DNA from: CAIKLP01 sp039798705
GTDB lineage: Bacteria > Bacteroidota > Bacteroidia > Sphingobacteriales > Sphingobacteriaceae
Assembly (NCBI GenBank): GCA_039798705.1
Contig: JBDKFN010000001.1
Coordinates: 1-64,000, forward strand
Length of the DNA stretch: 64,000 nt
Direction of reading: 5' to 3'
Part shown: positions 44,901 to 56,400 of the stretch, one piece after another
How the letters are laid out: each line of letters starts with the position of its first letter
Position numbering within the stretch: the stretch's first letter is position 1
The notes under the pieces: generated by a model
The model's input: only the letters and a program-made list of their open reading frames with translations
The model's database searches: none
Told to the model about the DNA's origin: nothing
Program-made: the position numbers and the translations under genes

Positions 44901-47900
44901 CTAAGTGTAGCGCAGCACTGATGTCAGGTGTGCTTCCTGTGGTTTGTGCAATATTTCCAGATAAACTAACCGAATTGTAATACAATTTTAAACCAGTTGT
45001 ATTGCGAATACTGATACCTACATTGGCAGTCGAATTCAAATTCGGAGAACCACCACCAGTCATATTACCAACAAAGTTGTTGATGATGCTGATATTTTCG
45101 TTTTGTTTATTGGTGCGGATTTCAATACCTCTACCACCAAAAGCACCAGAGCCTGAAGCAACTTTTTCAATTTTATTATTTTTTATTATACCGTTTTTAA
45201 ATCCGCTATAAATTGCAATTCCCCATGCTTGTTGAGAAGCAGTATTGATGATGTTCTTAATGGTGTTACTTGAAATAGCACTGTTTTTAGTTTGGTCCAA
45301 TACAATTCCATACAATCTTAATTGATCAGCTACCACGTCACTTCCAATCGTGTTGCCAGTTATGATAACACTGTCTGATGGTGTTGCTGTAGCACCACCA
45401 ACATATAATCCAACAGAACCCCTAATTATGGTGTTGTTGGTGATTTTTATATTCTTATTGCTTTCTCCTGCAGAATAAGGCAAACTTAAGCCGCCGATAT
45501 GGATTGGAATAGTGTTTGCACCGGTTCCACCAATAATTTTACAATTATTTAAAGTAAAGTTTTCTACTCCTGCATTATTTCCTAAACTGATTAATTGAAT
45601 CGTAGCGTTTCCAGAACTAGTGGTATTATTATCAAATGTTAAATATGAACCGGTACCGTTATAGCTTCCATCTATTTTAACCCTATCAGCACCATTAATT
45701 CTAATTAAACCTCCAATGTAAGCACCTGCAATAGTTCTAAGCGTATCACCGTTTGATTTAATTGTAATGTTATATCCACTACCTGCAGTTTCTGCATAAT
45801 AATTCAATGCATTTGTTCCGTCTTCGGTTAAATTTGAAGTAACCACAATGTTGACATTACCTCCCAATAAATTATTATTTAAATATTCAAACACACCACC
45901 CGCTTTTGTTAAACTGGCAAAAGCTTTACCAGTTCCAACCAATAATGTACCTGAAACACCAGTACCAATTCGGTATTTATTAGGTGTTCCAATAATTGGG
46001 AAGTTATTGCTTGTAAGGGCTACGCTGGTTGCATCTAAGCTAAATTGCACTTCTGCATTAGTAGATACCGCAGCAGTATTATCTTGTGCTACTACAAAAT
46101 ATTGAATTTCATTATTTACAGCAACTGCCGATCTTAATAAACTGTAATCGATTACAAAATTATAAGGTGATGTTTTATTGGTTGCAATTACATATTTCCA
46201 ACCATTAGCTGCTGCTGTATTTCCAGCATAGGTATTGGAGTCTGTAGATTTTTTGTAATATAAACGTGGGCGTTTTAAAAACGCTGTATCAACACCCATT
46301 GAATCTGTGATGGTTGCAAATGCATTTAAAGTATAATTACTTGTACTTGCAGTATTTAAAATTGGTGCGAATTTAATAGTTGGACCAGAGAAATCTCCAC
46401 CTTGCTCATATGCACCAATACTTGGGTTTGAACCACTTCTGGCAATACCTTTAATGTCTGTAGATACTTGAGGAATTGGTGTACCTGCAGCTAATAATGG
46501 AGAACCTGTTTTAGGTATTACCAACTTTGTTAAGTTAAACAATGGATCTCCGTCCACACTATTTTGGTCATATGTGGCTGAATTTGCAGTTTTCCATGCA
46601 GCTAAATTTGCATAAGTAGTAGTTCCATATTGTCCATAAGTAACACCAGAATTTCCATTAAAGTGGTTGTAATTAGAAATGATGGTACTGGTTGTTGCAG
46701 CAAAATACATTATAACTCTAGTGCCAGTTCCACTAACTCTATTGATATTAATGGTATTGTTTTTGAATTGCAAATTGGTTGCAGCTGATGATTGATAAAC
46801 ACCATAGACTGTTCCAGCTCCCGATCCAGCAATGTCAATGGTATTATTAAAGTACCATGAACCATCTGCTCCAGGGTTGTATATAGCATAAACAGTACCA
46901 GAGCCACCAATGTTATAAACAGCATTGTTTGCAAAAATATTTTCGTTACCTACTGTTGCATCTGCAGCAGAATACAATATATATGAAGTAGCTGTACCCG
47001 TATAACCCGTTGGAAAAGGACTGTGAATTTTATTATTACGGTAACTCACATTTCTTGCTCCGGCACCAATATAAGTTCCATAAAAAGTAGAAATATTTAA
47101 TGTTCTTGTTGGTCGTGCAATTTCATTGTTTTCAAAAATTAAACTATCCGTTCCTAAAAGATAAGCTGAATAAACATAACCATCGATTAATTTATTATTA
47201 CGCACTACGTTTCCAACTGCCGATGTTAAATCGGTTGAACTTCCATAAATTGTAAATAAATAATAGCCTCCAGTGAAAACATTGTTTTCAATCGTATTAT
47301 ACCTGAAACGCCCTGCGGTTGTGGCTGACGAAGCACTGCCACTCATGGCAAATGCAGCAAAAGTGCTTGTAATTTTATCTTGCGTAATATTTACTTTGTT
47401 TCTTTTGATGGTATTATAATCACCCTCTCTTAAGTTAATTCCAAAACCTGCAGTACCATTTACATTGATCACAAAACTATCAATGGTAGTATAGTTTACT
47501 TTATATAAATTAATGCCGTTTGTGGTAGTATTAATTACTGCGCCGTTTCCATTTACTTTTAAAGTATTGATTGCAGACAAACCAGTTATGTTTTGCAAAG
47601 TAAAACCTGCATATGGACCCGATGCCGGATTTACATTTATCACAACTGGCCCACACACACCATTGGCACTCAATATATCAGCAACCGCTGTAATACTAGT
47701 AAAATCAGCACCTGTAGCACCTACTGTATATGTTCCTGTTAAACCCGATCTGAAATTATTTAAGATTACCGTATCGTTTAATGGATTGGCATCGGTACCA
47801 TTGTTTGGTAGTGAGGTATAAACTTTTAAATTATAAATAGTGTTTGCAGTTACGTTAAAAGTGCCTACTGTAATTACTGTATCCGAATTACTTAAAATTG

Positions 47901-50268
47901 GACTGGTAAAAGTTAAAGGTGTTTGCAAAATATTATTCAAAGACCAATTTAATTGTACCGAATTCAATGTGGTCAATCCTATGTTTTTAACACGAACACT
48001 CACCGTCGCTAAACCTGGGCAAACACCCTTAGGCGATACAAGTGCAGTAATCATTGCATCATCATTGGCTGGTGAAAATTCATAAGCACCAATATCTGGT
48101 GTAGATGAACGAACTGCTCCTGTAATATCATCTGTAACTGCAGTTAAAGATGTACCTGCATTGTTCAGCGCAACAGCATTAGGTTTTAAATTACCTGTTG
48201 CTGCATTGGCAATAATTGGATCAACGCTTACGCTGTTTTGATCGTATGCCGAAGACATGTATGCTTTCCAAGTGGCTAATGTTGCTTGAGCTGCAGAATG
48301 GTAAGCGATGTTATTTACTCCAGTACCAACTACAGCTGTATTAACATATAAGTTGTTATAATTACTAATTGGTATAGTTGTAGCTGTTCCGAAATAAAGC
48401 GCATATTTAGCGCCACTTCCACCTTTACTAATTGAAAAAATATTGTTCTTTAATTCTATACCCGTTGCTAACGTAGACTGGTAAAAACCGTACACTAAAC
48501 CAGCCGTTGCGCTTGGGTTGTCAATGTAAAGTGTATTATTATAATAGTAACAATAATCAGAACCAATATTGTATATACAATATTGCGAACCGCCAGTATT
48601 TAAATTATACAAAGCATTATTGATAATTAAATTTGGTTTTGCTACTGTACCATCTGTTGAACTTAAATATATTCCATAAAAAGCAGAAGTTCCAGTTGGT
48701 GTATTAAATAAATCGTGAATGCGATTTCCTTTAATTAATAATTGTTGGCCTCCTCCAGCAACATAAACTCCATAACCAGATGAGGTAATCAATCTATTTA
48801 AACGATGAAAATTGTTGCTTACAAATTGTAAACTATCATGACCATATAAATAAGTTCCATAAGTATAGTAATCACGAATAATGTTGTTTTTTATTTGATT
48901 ACCAAACATGTTGGCAATGGTTGTACTTCCATATGCAGCAATACCAAAGTATCCCCCAGAAATATCATTGTTTAAAATTTTATTGTATCTGGCAGTGGTT
49001 GCAGTGCTATAGCTGCTGGTTGAACCCGAAATAACGATACCACCGAAAGTAGTTCCAGTACCAGTTTGGTCACCAATAATTTTACAATTTTTTATGGTAT
49101 TATAATTACAATCACCCATCGATACCACATAGCCTTTTGTAGAATTTGCATGTGCTTCAAAAGTCATACTGTCTATGGTGATGTAGTTTGAATTTCTAAT
49201 TTGTAATATATAATCTGGTTTAGTAGATGTTAGTGTATCTATTAATTTAGAATTTGCACCATTAATTGTTATGGTATTAACAGCTGATGTTCCACTTACA
49301 TTTAAAAAACTAAGTGAACCAACATAGGTGCCTTTTTTTACATTTAAAACTACAGGCCCAGTAACACCACAATTTACTGAAGAAATAAAATCAGCAAATG
49401 AAGTAAAGTTAGTTGCTGAAGGTGATAAGGTAGGGTTCATGGTATAAGTACCTGCAGCCAATTGCGGCCTTGGTCTAACTTTTACCGGAACAGAATAAGA
49501 ACTCACCGAAGAACAAGTAGATTTACAACGATAATAAGAAGGTACTGATCCCAATGCAGATGTTGCACTAACATTTGTAGCACCAGTAATATCTGTCCAG
49601 CTTAAACTATCTGCCGAAACTTGCCATTGATAAGTTAAGCCTGTACCAAAAGTGTTTCCTGTTAAACTCAAATTGAAATTAACCGTTGGACAAATATAGG
49701 TAGATGATGCAACTGTTGTTCCTGCCACTGGTGGTGTGGTACATGCAACATTGTCCATAATAGTTACGGTATAATCTTCCGTTTCTCCACCACCAAAAGA
49801 AGTACATGGATCTGTTGCGCCATTCGGTGATGATGCTAACCTAGAACGAATTCGCATACCCGTTTGACCAGATACTGCATTTGTTGGAATAGTAATATTG
49901 ATATTTCCTGTTTGACCAACAGCATAAACTTGTGTCCATTCAGAAGCATCATATACAAAATCATGATTGAAGTCAATCCATACAGAAACCTTGTTATCAC
50001 TGGTTCCTGTACTAACTACACTCATATTATAAGATAAACCTTTGATGAGCGTTGCGGTGAATGTAGTTGTTGGATAATTAGTATACGATGGAACTGCACA
50101 AGTTGTTCCAGAACTATTACTAATAGTTGAGAATACCACATTTGATATACATGGCGAAGCCGATGTGTGTGGTGCTGTACAGTATTGTGCTTTAGCGCTA
50201 TTGCTAGTTATTAAATTAACCGTTAAAAAAACAAAAGCAATAAAAAAGAAACGTAAAAGTTTTTTCAT
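41956..50268 (-). CDS. Giant T9SS-secreted modular surface protein (2,770 aa)
   Basis: A secreted multidomain protein. Order by approximate residues: signal peptide 1-28; GEVED domain 87-176; Ig-like 184-263; parallel beta-helix block one 270-730, ending DIGAYE; CARDB-like 735-845; beta-helix two 847-1,290, ending SIGAYE; Ig-like 1,290-1,410; beta-helix three 1,440-1,905, ending CIGADE; CARDB-like 1,910-2,030; beta-rich region to 2,380; three 64-65-residue Ig-like repeats 2,382-2,586 with WSTGATTQTI; PKD 2,590-2,673; T9SS type A sorting domain 2,683-2,770, beginning APNPF. It should cross the outer membrane by T9SS and be attached or released as an adhesin or glycan-binding protein. No catalytic residues were recognised. 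It is a paralogue of the next gene upstream and has its own terminator. Confidence 0.88.
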   Translation of the reverse strand: MKKLLRFFFIAFVFLTVNLITSNSAKAQYCTAPHTSASPCISNVVFSTISNSSGTTCAVPSYTNYPTTTFTATLIKGLSYNMSVVSTGTSDNKVSVWIDFNHDFVYDASEWTQVYAVGQTGNINITIPTNAVSGQTGMRIRSRLASSPNGATDPCTSFGGGETEDYTVTIMDNVACTTPPVAGTTVASSTYICPTVNFNLSLTGNTFGTGLTYQWQVSADSLSWTDITGATNVSATSALGSVPSYYRCKSTCSSVSSYSVPVKVRPRPQLAAGTYTMNPTLSPSATNFTSFADFISSVNCGVTGPVVLNVKKGTYVGSLSFLNVSGTSAVNTITINGANSKLIDTLTSTKPDYILQIRNSNYITIDSMTFEAHANSTKGYVVSMGDCNYNTIKNCKIIGDQTGTGTTFGGIVISGSTSSYSTATTARYNKILNNDISGGYFGIAAYGSTTIANMFGNQIKNNIIRDYYTYGTYLYGHDSLQFVSNNFHRLNRLITSSGYGVYVAGGGQQLLIKGNRIHDLFNTPTGTSAFYGIYLSSTDGTVAKPNLIINNALYNLNTGGSQYCIYNIGSDYCYYYNNTLYIDNPSATAGLVYGFYQSTLATGIELKNNIFSISKGGSGAKYALYFGTATTIPISNYNNLYVNTAVVGTGVNNIAYHSAAQATLATWKAYMSSAYDQNSVSVDPIIANAATGNLKPNAVALNNAGTSLTAVTDDITGAVRSSTPDIGAYEFSPANDDAMITALVSPKGVCPGLATVSVRVKNIGLTTLNSVQLNWSLNNILQTPLTFTSPILSNSDTVITVGTFNVTANTIYNLKVYTSLPNNGTDANPLNDTVILNNFRSGLTGTYTVGATGADFTSITAVADILSANGVCGPVVINVNPASGPYAGFTLQNITGLSAINTLKVNGNGAVINTTTNGINLYKVNYTTIDSFVINVNGTAGFGINLREGDYNTIKRNKVNITQDKITSTFAAFAMSGSASSATTAGRFRYNTIENNVFTGGYYLFTIYGSSTDLTSAVGNVVRNNKLIDGYVYSAYLLGTDSLIFENNEIARPTRTLNISTFYGTYIGAGARNVSYRNNKIHSPFPTGYTGTATSYILYSAADATVGNENIFANNAVYNIGGSGTVYAIYNPGADGSWYFNNTIDIAGSGAGTVYGVYQSSAATNLQFKNNTININRVSGTGTRVIMYFAATTSTIISNYNHFNGNSGVTYGQYGTTTYANLAAWKTANSATYDQNSVDGDPLFNLTKLVIPKTGSPLLAAGTPIPQVSTDIKGIARSGSNPSIGAYEQGGDFSGPTIKFAPILNTASTSNYTLNAFATITDSMGVDTAFLKRPRLYYKKSTDSNTYAGNTAAANGWKYVIATNKTSPYNFVIDYSLLRSAVAVNNEIQYFVVAQDNTAAVSTNAEVQFSLDATSVALTSNNFPIIGTPNKYRIGTGVSGTLLVGTGKAFASLTKAGGVFEYLNNNLLGGNVNIVVTSNLTEDGTNALNYYAETAGSGYNITIKSNGDTLRTIAGAYIGGLIRINGADRVKIDGSYNGTGSYLTFDNNTTSSGNATIQLISLGNNAGVENFTLNNCKIIGGTGANTIPIHIGGLSLPYSAGESNKNIKITNNTIIRGSVGLYVGGATATPSDSVIITGNTIGSDVVADQLRLYGIVLDQTKNSAISSNTIKNIINTASQQAWGIAIYSGFKNGIIKNNKIEKVASGSGAFGGRGIEIRTNKQNENISIINNFVGNMTGGGSPNLNSTANVGISIRNTTGLKLYYNSVSLSGNIAQTTGSTPDISAALHLGLGAGSLDIRNNSFNNSLANTSDTSYAYALYSEVTDTAFTNFNYNNFYVSGLQGKLGFLSTDLLTLADLKSLTNANNNSLNNTPNHISAINLHAQGTGLYQKGTNIVGITTDIDGDARNISTPCIGADEFLPPAKELKVLSILYPTATALCGNATDSIVIAVQNLGTATQTSFTMGAQIKGAINTSVSNTFTGSILPNQIDTITIKSYNSAAATGAATIKAYINLSGDIDATNDSVSMNTVIYAVPAAPTVTVLKASCAGGSAILKATSTASILWFNTPNGGTAIGNKDSLITPAITAPTTFYAEATTSTMVKSSLGPLNTSIGAGALTNLYTYQVLFTVNNTVKIDSIAVFPSASGVVGIRIRDGANTTTLYTFNFTITAVSGAKVFLPLNLTLPAGNYRIDANTGTTNVNLYRNTAGSSYPYANPGNNIVLTGHTFTGYPQYHYYFYDWKVSVGQSGCPSSRVPVTVTPVALPAGSGFAKAAPYQGVYNAGTISNFDAACILDTMTYSFIPPTGFNAADFGTTWTVNNVTVKTLTGANPVGAVNVSGLNVRYIASSSDIDSTLIFTASVKNNSTGCDTIIRRYLKVFASPTVNLGADITICEGSNYLLDAGNAGATYLWSTGATTQTIRVNTAGTYMVTVTNAAGCDHTDAIVITTNPQPILNLGANINSCVGNTITLDAGNVGATYLWSNGSVSQTIQVTQSGNYNVAVTNALGCVTRDTIAVNFNTTPVVNLGIDRAICTNDAITLDAGNAGATYLWSTGATTQTIVVSAAATYSVTVTNSNGCSTTDAIIITHKATPSALITTSAVNLLNVQFNAVVAPGQTYNWSFGDPTSPSNVSSLANPVHTFSAAGQYFVTLTVANVATGCSATNTDTVTVQAVGVNNINANLFKLQAAPNPFSGSTKLAFNLPIAAQVSMEVFDLLGRNIATIIEKENLTAGAHTVSYLNEDHSNAAGIYLVKLTVNGTTAIIRINDIATK
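42511..43125 (-). repeat. Three tandem 64-65-residue coding repeats
   Basis: Three units at 42511-42705, 42724-42915 and 42931-43125 encode Ig-like repeats of the form VNLG...LDAGNxGATYLWSTGATTQTI...VTN..GC...DAIVIT. The unit length is 195, 192 and 195 bp, with linkers of 15-18 bp. A stretch reading CTCCAAAGGTAAGTAGC on the plus strand is shared by all three. Confidence 0.9.
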
Positions 50269-50390
50269 AAAAATAGGGTTGATAACTATTAAATGTAATC
50301 ATTATTTCTATTCAAACAATAATAATTACCTGAAATTTTTCTTTTAATAGATTTTAAATGTTTGTTCAAACACTTTTTTAGATAATTCCA

Positions 50391-50426
50391 CTAAAAACAA
50401 AAAAGGCGACCTATTGCTAGGTCGCC
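50391..50426 (-). terminator. Intrinsic terminator of the 3,408-residue giant gene
   Basis: GGCGACCTA (50405-50413) and TAGGTCGCC (50418-50426) form a perfect 9-bp stem, with a GCAA tetraloop on the minus strand and a run of six U. It lies between the two giant genes, so they are transcribed separately. Confidence 0.9.
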
Positions 50427-50449
50427 TTTTCAATTTATGCTTTTAACGA

Positions 50450-53400
50450 TTATCTGTTTGCGATATCAATCACTCTCAAGATCGCTACTTGACCGTCTAC
50501 AATTAAACGAACCATGTAAACTCCACTTGCATTTTGATTATCACCTGCAGAGAAATCATAAGTATGTACACCTGATTCTTGGTAAGCTGAGTTAGCGATA
50601 GTGCTTACTTTTCTACCAATCATGTCGTATACTTCTAAGGTAACATTTGCATTGCTTGGCAATTCATAGTTAATCTTAGTGTTTCCAGCGAAAGGATTCG
50701 GTGCTGCAACTAATTTGAATGCTTTAGCAAAGTCATTCGCAAATCCTGTTACAGTTACCTGTGTTTGTGTTACTGATTTACATCCTGTTGCCACATTTGT
50801 TACAGTTAAGGTTACTGTGTAGTTACCTGGAGCACTGAATAAATGTGTTGGAGTAGATAAACTTGAAGTATTTGAAGTACTTGTTGGATCACCGAAGTTC
50901 CAAGCATAGCTTGTACCAGCTGCAGCTACTGCAGTGAATTTAACTTGTTGTCCTTTAGTTGTATCTACTACTTGTGTTGTGAATGTTGAAACAGGAACTG
51001 CTTTGTTTGTAATTACAATTGCATCGTTAGTAGTACATCCACCTACATTGGTTACTGCTACTGAGTAAGTATTTGCTAAACTAACTCTGATAGTTTGAGT
51101 TGTAGCACCAGTTGACCATAAGTAAGTTGCACCTGCGTTACCTGCATCTAATGTAACTGTATCACTTGTACAGATATTTTGATCTGCACCTAAGTTAACC
51201 ACTGGAGCTGTTTTAGGAGTTACTACAATTGTATCGTTTGTAGCACAACCGTTAGCACCTGTTACTGTTACAAAGTAAGTACCAGCTGATGAAATTGTAA
51301 CTGTTTGTGTTGTTGCACCAGTTGACCACAAGAATGTGCTACCTGCGTTTCCTGCATCTAAGATAGAAGTACTACCTGGACATAATTGGAAGTCAGGACC
51401 TATACTTACAGACGGAGCTGGTAAGTTAGTGATTGCGATGGTGTCAAATAATGTACAACCTGTTACTGTATTTACTCTTACTGAATAAGAACCAGCATTT
51501 TTAGCTTGAATTGTTCTAGTAGTAGCACCAGTTGACCATAAGTAAGTTGCACCTGCGTTACCTGCATCTAATGTCAATGGAGCACTAGTACAAATTGCTT
51601 GGTCAGCACCTAAGTTAACTGTTGTTGGAGCTACTGAAACTACTCTAAAGGTATCTGTTGCAATACATCCACCAGCGTTTGATACAGTTAATGAATAAAT
51701 ACCTGTAGTTGAAACTGCTAATGTTCTAGTAGTAGCACCCGTTGACCATAAGTATGATGGGTAAGTTCCTGGATCTAATGTTCTAGTTCCACCCACACAT
51801 AATCCTAAGGTATCAGCACCAATGTTGAAAGTAAATGCTGCACCAGTTGTTAAGTTGATTGAGTCAACTCCTGTTTGACCAGCTCTGTCTCTAACCACTA
51901 CTTTGTACATACCAGCTGCACTTGCAACCATTGTTCTGTTTGTATTTGGATCAATTGCGTTATTTACATACCAAGTGTAACTAGCTGCGTCTGGGTTACC
52001 AGCGTCTAATACTCTAGGTGTGTTACCGCAAATTAAACCTGTTGCAGTACCTAAGTCTACAGTAGGTAAAGGTAATACTGTTACCATTACTGTATCATTT
52101 GCTGTACAAGTACCATCACCAACTGTAACTACATATTGGTATGAACCTACACCACCTGTTGGTGTTGCAATTGGGTTTGGAATATTCAAGGCAGATAAAC
52201 CACCGTTTGTTTGTTGCGTCCAGTTATAAGTATATGGTAAAGATTGTTTCAACATAATGTCTGTTCTAGCAGTAGTTGAATAACCTTCTGTACTCCATCC
52301 ACATGCTGTAGATGACGATACATTGTCCATATAATAGTATCTAGAAATACCTGAACTATAACCTGAAGTATAGTATACATAAGGGTTAGTAGATGACGAT
52401 GCAGTTCCACCATCATTGTTTGACCAACACCATGATACCACAATGTTTGATACCCCATCCCATACAAAGTTGGTATTGAATGGTACTGCAGATTTTGCAA
52501 AACCACCTGCAACTGGTACAAATTTTCTAGGATTAATTACTTGGGTTAAACCTGAAGTAATATAACTAGATGTTAAATCTCCTTGTGAAGTATTACCCAT
52601 ACTTACAGTAAAGTCTAGCATGGTATCAGTACTTTGTGTACCTGTTGTATTCCAAGCAATGGTATTAATCACACCAGCAGTTAAACCTTTGGCTTGTAAT
52701 TCTGCTGCTGTTATAATTTCTTGGTATTTCATACCGCCATAGTATCTGTAGAAACCATATACCATTGTGCTATATGCTGATGTTCCAAATGTTGGCTCGC
52801 GTTTAATAGCAGCATCAATTTGGTAACTTCCACCTGCACCAACGAAACCATCAGGACCTGCATTTAATGCAGCTTTCAAGTATTCGTCACGGTATACATC
52901 AGATTTAGTTGTGCTTTCGTTTGCTCTTGGGCTATTGTCTTGTGCCAATAAGTTAAATCTTACAACCGATTTTCCTTGAGCTGGAATTGTTCCAGAATAT
53001 ACATCACCTACGTGAGTCATTACAATAGCTGTTTGTGCATTTCCGTCTTTAGTCCAGTTAATCCAAACACTATCTACTCCAGTTGTATCTTTAATTGTTG
53101 CAGAAATTGTGTGTGCAACAGAAATACAAGATGAATCTGGGGTTAAAGTAACATTTGAAATAATTGGCGCAAAGTAATCACCTGGAGGTGCTGGTAATAC
53201 TGTAATGATGTAATCTTCTGTTTCACCATAGCTATAAGTAGCACAAGCAGGAGTAGTATCAACAGATGTTTCTGAAGCTACAATTCTCATAACTGTTTTA
53301 CCACCTTTAGTTCCAATTGGCAATTTCATATTTCCAATCACATTACGATCAGAGATTACGCTAGTTAATAGTTTTTTAGCAATACGCTCTTTTGGTAAAT

Positions 53401-56400
53401 CGAATGTTCCGTTTTGGTTTAAGTCAACAAATACGTTAACGGCTGTATTATATAAATATGCAGATTTGGTTACTACGTTTACTTTGTATGCAACAGGAAC
53501 TTCCACTTGCATGGTTAAGCCAGGTAAACTTCCGAAGTTACTGTATTGTTGTGTTGCTGCAGCGTTATTCAATACATCTAATGTTGGCGTACTTTGATTT
53601 ACAAAGTTACCCACTTTCACGTAACCGATATTTTCATATCCGGTATACAATGAAGAAGAAGAACAACCTGTAATAGGGAATGCTGCCACTTTACGCACAC
53701 CTGCTGGTGCAACTAATGTAGAAGCTATCGTACTAGATTGAACTTTTGCACTTACGAAAGTTGCATCTAATGTATCTCCTGTTGCAGCTGAACTTGACAT
53801 GTTTGCTAATAACCAGAAATAGTTCTCGCCTGTTGCTAATTTAACACTATCCTTAAATGTAATTGTACCTGAGAAAGACAATGGAACTATACCTATTTGT
53901 TTTTTGTTAATAGTAGTATATGTACTGTCGCTTCCAGTGTAAACCACTCTCATAGAACTTAACGAAGCTAATTTAGTATTCGCTAATGCAAATTTCAATT
54001 CTTTTAAGTAGCTAATAACACCATTGTTCATGGTAATTTTAGCAGCAATTACCGGGTTATCTAATGTACCCGCATATACTGGAATTGCGTTAAATGGTTG
54101 GTAACCTACAATGGTATTTACCGTTGCTTGTGTTAAAATCTTTTTAACACCTGCTGGCGATGAATTCGTAGGCGTTACAGCAGTACCACCAATTGTCATT
54201 GAAGTAATTGCTGCATCCATTGAATTACCTACTACTGCAGCACTTGCTACATCGTAAGCCACCCAGAAATAGTTGGTATCACCTTCTAATAATACGTTCA
54301 CTGGTGCTACAATTGTTGCCGCTGGAGTTGCTGTATAAATAGGAGTTGCTGTGTTAAAGGTATCAACATTACCTGTTGAGTAAATTTTGATATTAGTAAT
54401 ATCTGAAAGGTTAGTTGTACCTGTTGTATTCATTGTCAACGAAGTCAATGATAAACGGTTAGTATAACCTGTTACAATTACTTTCGAACGCAATACAACC
54501 GCATTGGTGGTTGCTGGTAAAACAGCTACTGTATCTTGTTCTACTTTTGTGCGGTTCAATGCCATTAATGGAGCTGCTGCAATGTTAACTGCGTAATCTT
54601 CGATTTCGCCATAGCTACTAGTTCCACATGCATTAACACCAGTTGTATTATAAGCATCTGTACGTACTCTCATTCTGGTAACACCAGTTTCAGCAGTGTA
54701 AGGTACTTTGAATACTAGGTTTCCTGTTGTTGCTGCTGCTGCAATTGCAATCTCTCCTAATTTCTCAGAAGTTTCGAATTGACCGTTTCTGTTGTAGTCA
54801 ATCCAAGCTGCAGTTGCATTACTTGTAGTCCAACCGTATGAACCTGCCGCTAATTTAATTTTTACAGTATCTGATCTACCTGCAACTAATGAAGCTGGTA
54901 AAATTGAACTTGAATCTGTAAAGTTATTGTATGCTGGCAATGCAGTTAAACCAGATGTTACATTCATTGAAGTTAAACCAACAGATGAAATATAGTTATA
55001 TCCAGCATATGAAGCCGCTGCATCACAATATTTAAGTGAAATGCTGATGTAGTTTGTTCTAGTTAAAGAGTCAGTTCCTGCAGCATTTTGTACTTTTTGT
55101 TTAATTGAATAAACACCTGCTCTAGTAAATTGCAATTTAGGTGCTTTACTTGTAGCAGTAGTATTGTTTACAAAAATGTAAGTATTTGGCGTAATAGTAT
55201 ATTTCCAAGTGTTTGGATAATTAGTAGCCGAGTTAATTACATTAATAGTTGTTGGTTTAGCACCCGCAACACCCGCAACTGTATCCGTACGGAAACTTGC
55301 CGATGGAGTTACAGCTGTAATTACACGAACATCAATAGTATCTGTCCAAGTACATCCATTGCTAGTAGCAGCTAAAATGTATGAATATAAACCTGGTGTA
55401 CCTGTTGGGGTAGCATTCGGGTTGATAATATTAGTACTTGCTAAACCTCCGTTTGCACTAGATGACCAATTATAAGTAGCTTGTAATGGTTGGCTAATGA
55501 TAAAGTTAGGTCTGTTTGCAGAAGTATAAGCTGACGAAGGGCTAGCACATACTGTAGCAGCATCCGCATAACTGTATACACATGAAACGTTTGATGTAGT
55601 TGAATAGTAAATAGTTTGTGAACCATTCCAGTTTGAGTTATTGAAACAAGTTTCAATCACGATATTCGATACCCCATCCCAAATAAATGGTGTTTGGAAA
55701 GTATGCGTATTTACTTGGTTTGGTAAAATAGTATATGATGGGTTCATATATACAGTGTTTAAACCACTAGTAATAAAACCAGACATTGCTGTATTGGTTG
55801 TATGACCCATTGAAATAGTAAAGTTAGTTAATGGTAAAGTTGTAGTTACCGCACCCACTTGTAATCCTAATTCTGTAATTTTTCCAGCCACAAATCCTTT
55901 TGCCGTTAACTCAGCAGCAGTATATAAGAACTGCTCTTTGTTACCCCAATAAGTAGTGTTGTATGGACTTGGATATCCTGTTGATGAAACAACCGTACTA
56001 CCACTCATGGTAATGGTGGTGTTTGGCATGTTTGCATTTAAACCTACAGTACTTCCTAAAGCAATGGTATCTGCATTAGTAGTAGCTGTGAAGTTAAACT
56101 TCGCATCAGTATATGTTTTATATAGTTTGGTGTTTTTATTACCCACCGAGTCTTTTGCAAACATGTACACTTTTACTGGTAATCCAGGTGCAACAGCTGG
56201 AATTACCGCACGGTATTTACTTTGCGCTGTTTTAGTTGCTAAGAATGGGGTTTGTAAAACACCGTTTACTGTATAGATTACTTGAGCAGTATCTACACCT
56301 CCTAAATCGTAAACTGTAAAGTAGAATGTATGTGCTTTTTGAGAACAAGCATTAACTGCTGGTGAAATAGAGTCAATTAATACAGTTGGAGCAAAAACGT

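Noticed and set aside
42511..51829. Regular 195-bp repeats that might be read as a CRISPR or satellite array
   Set aside because: They stay in frame inside two long coding genes and encode Ig-like repeats; there are no unique spacers of constant length and no cas genes.
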